Below, one piece after another: positions 62,628-64,000 of a DNA stretch of 64,000 nucleotides. The first letter of the stretch is position 1. Each line of letters begins with the position of its first letter. Source of the DNA: Novosphingobium sp. UBA6272. Its GTDB lineage: Bacteria; Pseudomonadota; Alphaproteobacteria; Sphingomonadales; Sphingomonadaceae. Made by a program: the position numbers and the translations under genes. The stretch is taken from positions 1-64,000 of the forward strand of contig NZ_DJUW01000016.1 in assembly GCF_002440635.1 (NCBI RefSeq), given 5' to 3'. The notes beneath the pieces were generated by a model that saw only the letters and a list, made by a program, of their open reading frames with translations, searched no databases and had not been told where the DNA came from.

Positions 62628-63230
62628 ATGGCCGCTGCTCCCCATTGCATTCTGGATGATTTCCTTCCCGAAAGTGTCCACCAGGAATTGCTGGCCCATT
62701 GCCTGGCTGTCGGCGATTTCGATCGCGGCAAGGTCATCGTGGATGGCGAGCTGGCTTATCATCCCGATCTGCGGCAGGGCTATATTTCCCGCGACCGGCT
62801 GGGCCGCCAGTTGATGCCTTTCCGCGTGCGGATGGATGCAGCATTCGCGCAGATCGCAACCGAACTCGGGATCAAGCCTTTCAAATACAACGATATCGAA
62901 TTCAGACTGGCCGCCCATGGCCATGGTGACTTCTTCAAGCCGCATCGTGACACCTTCGTCGGCAAGGACCGGCCCGAAGGCGGAGATCGGCTGATCACAG
63001 CGGTCTATTACCTCCATGCCCAACCTCGCGGCTTCCGCGGCGGCGATCTGCGCATTCACCCCTTCGGGCCGGGTGAGCCTGTCGTGGTTCAGCCGGCCAG
63101 CAACCGGCTTGTGGCATTCCCGTCTTTCGCAATCCACGAAGTCAGCCCGGTGGAAGTGCCAAGCCGCGCCTTCGCTGATTCGCGCTTTTCGGTGACCACC
63201 TGGTTCAGGCGCGTGAGCACCCCTTCCTGA
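62628..63230 (+). CDS. Second 2-oxoglutarate/Fe(II) oxygenase (P4H-type fold)
   Basis: The protein (about 200 residues) has iron ligands H106 and D108 (KPHRDTF) and H170 (FAIHEVSPV), followed by an arginine about ten residues later for 2-oxoglutarate binding (SRAFADSRFSVTTWF). It is only distantly similar to the oxygenase at 41580 and belongs to the group with an RGGDLRIHPFG segment. The start at ATG 62628 is the likeliest, though no clear ribosome site is visible and TTG 62595 is possible. The substrate is unknown. Confidence 0.85.
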   Translation: MAAAPHCILDDFLPESVHQELLAHCLAVGDFDRGKVIVDGELAYHPDLRQGYISRDRLGRQLMPFRVRMDAAFAQIATELGIKPFKYNDIEFRLAAHGHGDFFKPHRDTFVGKDRPEGGDRLITAVYYLHAQPRGFRGGDLRIHPFGPGEPVVVQPASNRLVAFPSFAIHEVSPVEVPSRAFADSRFSVTTWFRRVSTPS

Positions 63231-63253
63231 CCGCGCAGGCGCGCATCGCCGGA

Positions 63254-63718
63254 TTAGGATTCGAGGTGGCCTAGAAAACTGTCCAGCATCGGCGGGCGGT
63301 GGAGGCATTCGGCGAAGCTGAACGGGCGGGTGACGAGCGGCGGCACCTGCGTCGCATCGGGATGGCGCGGGTTCAGGTAGATCACATTGGTTTCGGGCAA
63401 GACCTTTGAGCGGATTGCGGCGAGCAGCGAGCGGCGGCTTTCCAGCCATTCGCCGATGAAGGCCCGGATCGTGTCTTCGTCCGGATCGGGCACCCGTTCG
63501 GGCACGGCCTCGGCCTCGGTCCAGCCAAGCACCAGATCGGCGGGCGCGGCAGCCAGGTCCGGCAGGTGGTACCGCAGCGCCACCAGCACCGCGAGCCCCG
63601 CCTCGCTCGCCAGACTGACCACCGGCTGGCCGGCCGGGGCATAACGCGCACCGTTGAGCTCCGCCCCCTTGCCGTCAAGCGCCACATAGGGCGCGCGGGT
63701 GAGGCGCCACAGCTTCAT
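63254..63718 (-). CDS. RES-domain protein
   Basis: The 154-residue protein matches the RES domain: LWRLTRAPYVALDGKGAELNG, then GARYAPAGQPVVSLASEAGLAVLVAL, and later SKVLPETNVIYLNPRHPDA. RES-domain toxins in RES-Xre pairs degrade NAD+. Here the gene before it, whose stop shares a base with this start, does not look like an Xre/DUF2384 antitoxin, so this may be a solitary or repurposed member. Conserved arginine, glutamate and serine positions appear to be kept, but I could not align them. Confidence 0.78.
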   Translation of the reverse strand: MKLWRLTRAPYVALDGKGAELNGARYAPAGQPVVSLASEAGLAVLVALRYHLPDLAAAPADLVLGWTEAEAVPERVPDPDEDTIRAFIGEWLESRRSLLAAIRSKVLPETNVIYLNPRHPDATQVPPLVTRPFSFAECLHRPPMLDSFLGHLES

Positions 63719-64000
63719 CAGGTGCCCGGAACCTCGGTCAGTTCCTCACGCATCGCGGCCTTGACGCCCTTGGGCACGCTGTCGCTGTACAGGTCATCGA
63801 TCAGCCAGCGCCCGCCCTCGTTCACCAGAATCAGCCGCTGGGTCAGGAAATCGTCCCAGCCGGCGGTGAACTGCACTTTCACCTCGACCTTGCCGGGGGA
63901 CAGCAGGCGGAGATCGGTGCGCTTGTGCTTGAACCGCTTGGCCTGCCAGTCCTGGCATTCGCAGAACCAGCCGTAAGACGAGAGGCCGGTCAGCTCTTCG
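63718..64000 (-). CDS. Partial gene, protein of unknown function (C-terminal part)
   Basis: The frame is open from the right edge to a TGA at 63718-63720 and gives at least 93 residues, with the start beyond the window. The sequence (FLTQRLILVNEGGRWLIDDLY and ...KAAMREELTEVPGT at the end) looks like a small beta-rich, possibly exported domain similar in style to DUF3828-type proteins. The TGATG overlap with the RES gene suggests one operon. Confidence 0.65.
   Translation of the reverse strand, partial: EELTGLSSYGWFCECQDWQAKRFKHKRTDLRLLSPGKVEVKVQFTAGWDDFLTQRLILVNEGGRWLIDDLYSDSVPKGVKAAMREELTEVPGT

Overview
The window is about 64 kb of GC-rich DNA that reads as an alphaproteobacterial chromosome, most likely Sphingomonadales. 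This placement is inferred from class I lysyl-tRNA synthetase, the rpmF-plsX-fabH-ihfA-merR order, a Ti-plasmid style traA/traC/traD set followed by a DUF6118-type gene, and dense packing with many ATGA overlaps. It falls into two parts that meet at position 30810.

Bases 1 to 30810 look like the right-hand part of an integrated mobile element. From the left it carries the 5' part of a very large minus-strand gene for a helical-repeat protein with a PIN-like nuclease region (a plausible defence gene), a short single-strand DNA-binding protein, traD and traC, a candidate oriT, a MOBQ relaxase-helicase (traA) and a DUF6118-like gene. Next comes a complete nitrate-respiration module: beta-carbonic anhydrase, nnrS, an outer-membrane porin, a DNR-type regulator, and one long operon of a fused narK, narGHJI, a PpiC foldase, moaA, moaB and moeA. 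Three perfect TTGAT-N4-ATCAA boxes sit in its two regulatory regions. After it come a TetR regulator and a DevBCA-like exporter, then about 700 bases without a recognisable gene that are rich in stem-loops. The block ends in a 22-base copy of a tRNA-Pro 3' end including CCA (30789-30810). Its orientation is that of a right attachment site: an intact tRNA-Pro, and probably the integrase and the transfer apparatus, would lie to the left of this window.

Bases 30811 to 64000 are chromosomal backbone with small accessory inserts: a DUF1800/DUF1501 pair, an M28 peptidase, a cyclase-family hydrolase, a VanW-family protein, ettA, a small low-GC islet (one orphan gene plus a higBA toxin-antitoxin pair), a Trp/Arg-rich RcnB-like exported protein, cytochrome b561, two 2-oxoglutarate/Fe(II) oxygenases, a DUF885 protein, lysS, an amidohydrolase, a phosphoribosyltransferase with adenosine deaminase, a DinG-type helicase with a SixA-type phosphatase, an aldehyde dehydrogenase, the merR-ihfA-fabH-plsX-rpmF cluster, a MAPEG protein, a metallo-hydrolase, trmL, an S24 repressor divergent from a small HTH protein, a hydroxyacid dehydrogenase and a RES-domain protein.

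The nitrate genes form a working unit. NarK imports nitrate and exchanges nitrite; NarGHI reduces nitrate with quinol electrons; NarJ and perhaps the PpiC protein assist assembly; MoaA, MoaB and MoeA support the molybdenum cofactor; the DNR-like regulator and its boxes switch the set on under low oxygen or nitrogen oxides. No nitrite, NO or N2O reductase is present here. The most notable inference is that this whole respiratory system is cargo on a conjugative or mobilizable element inserted in tRNA-Pro.
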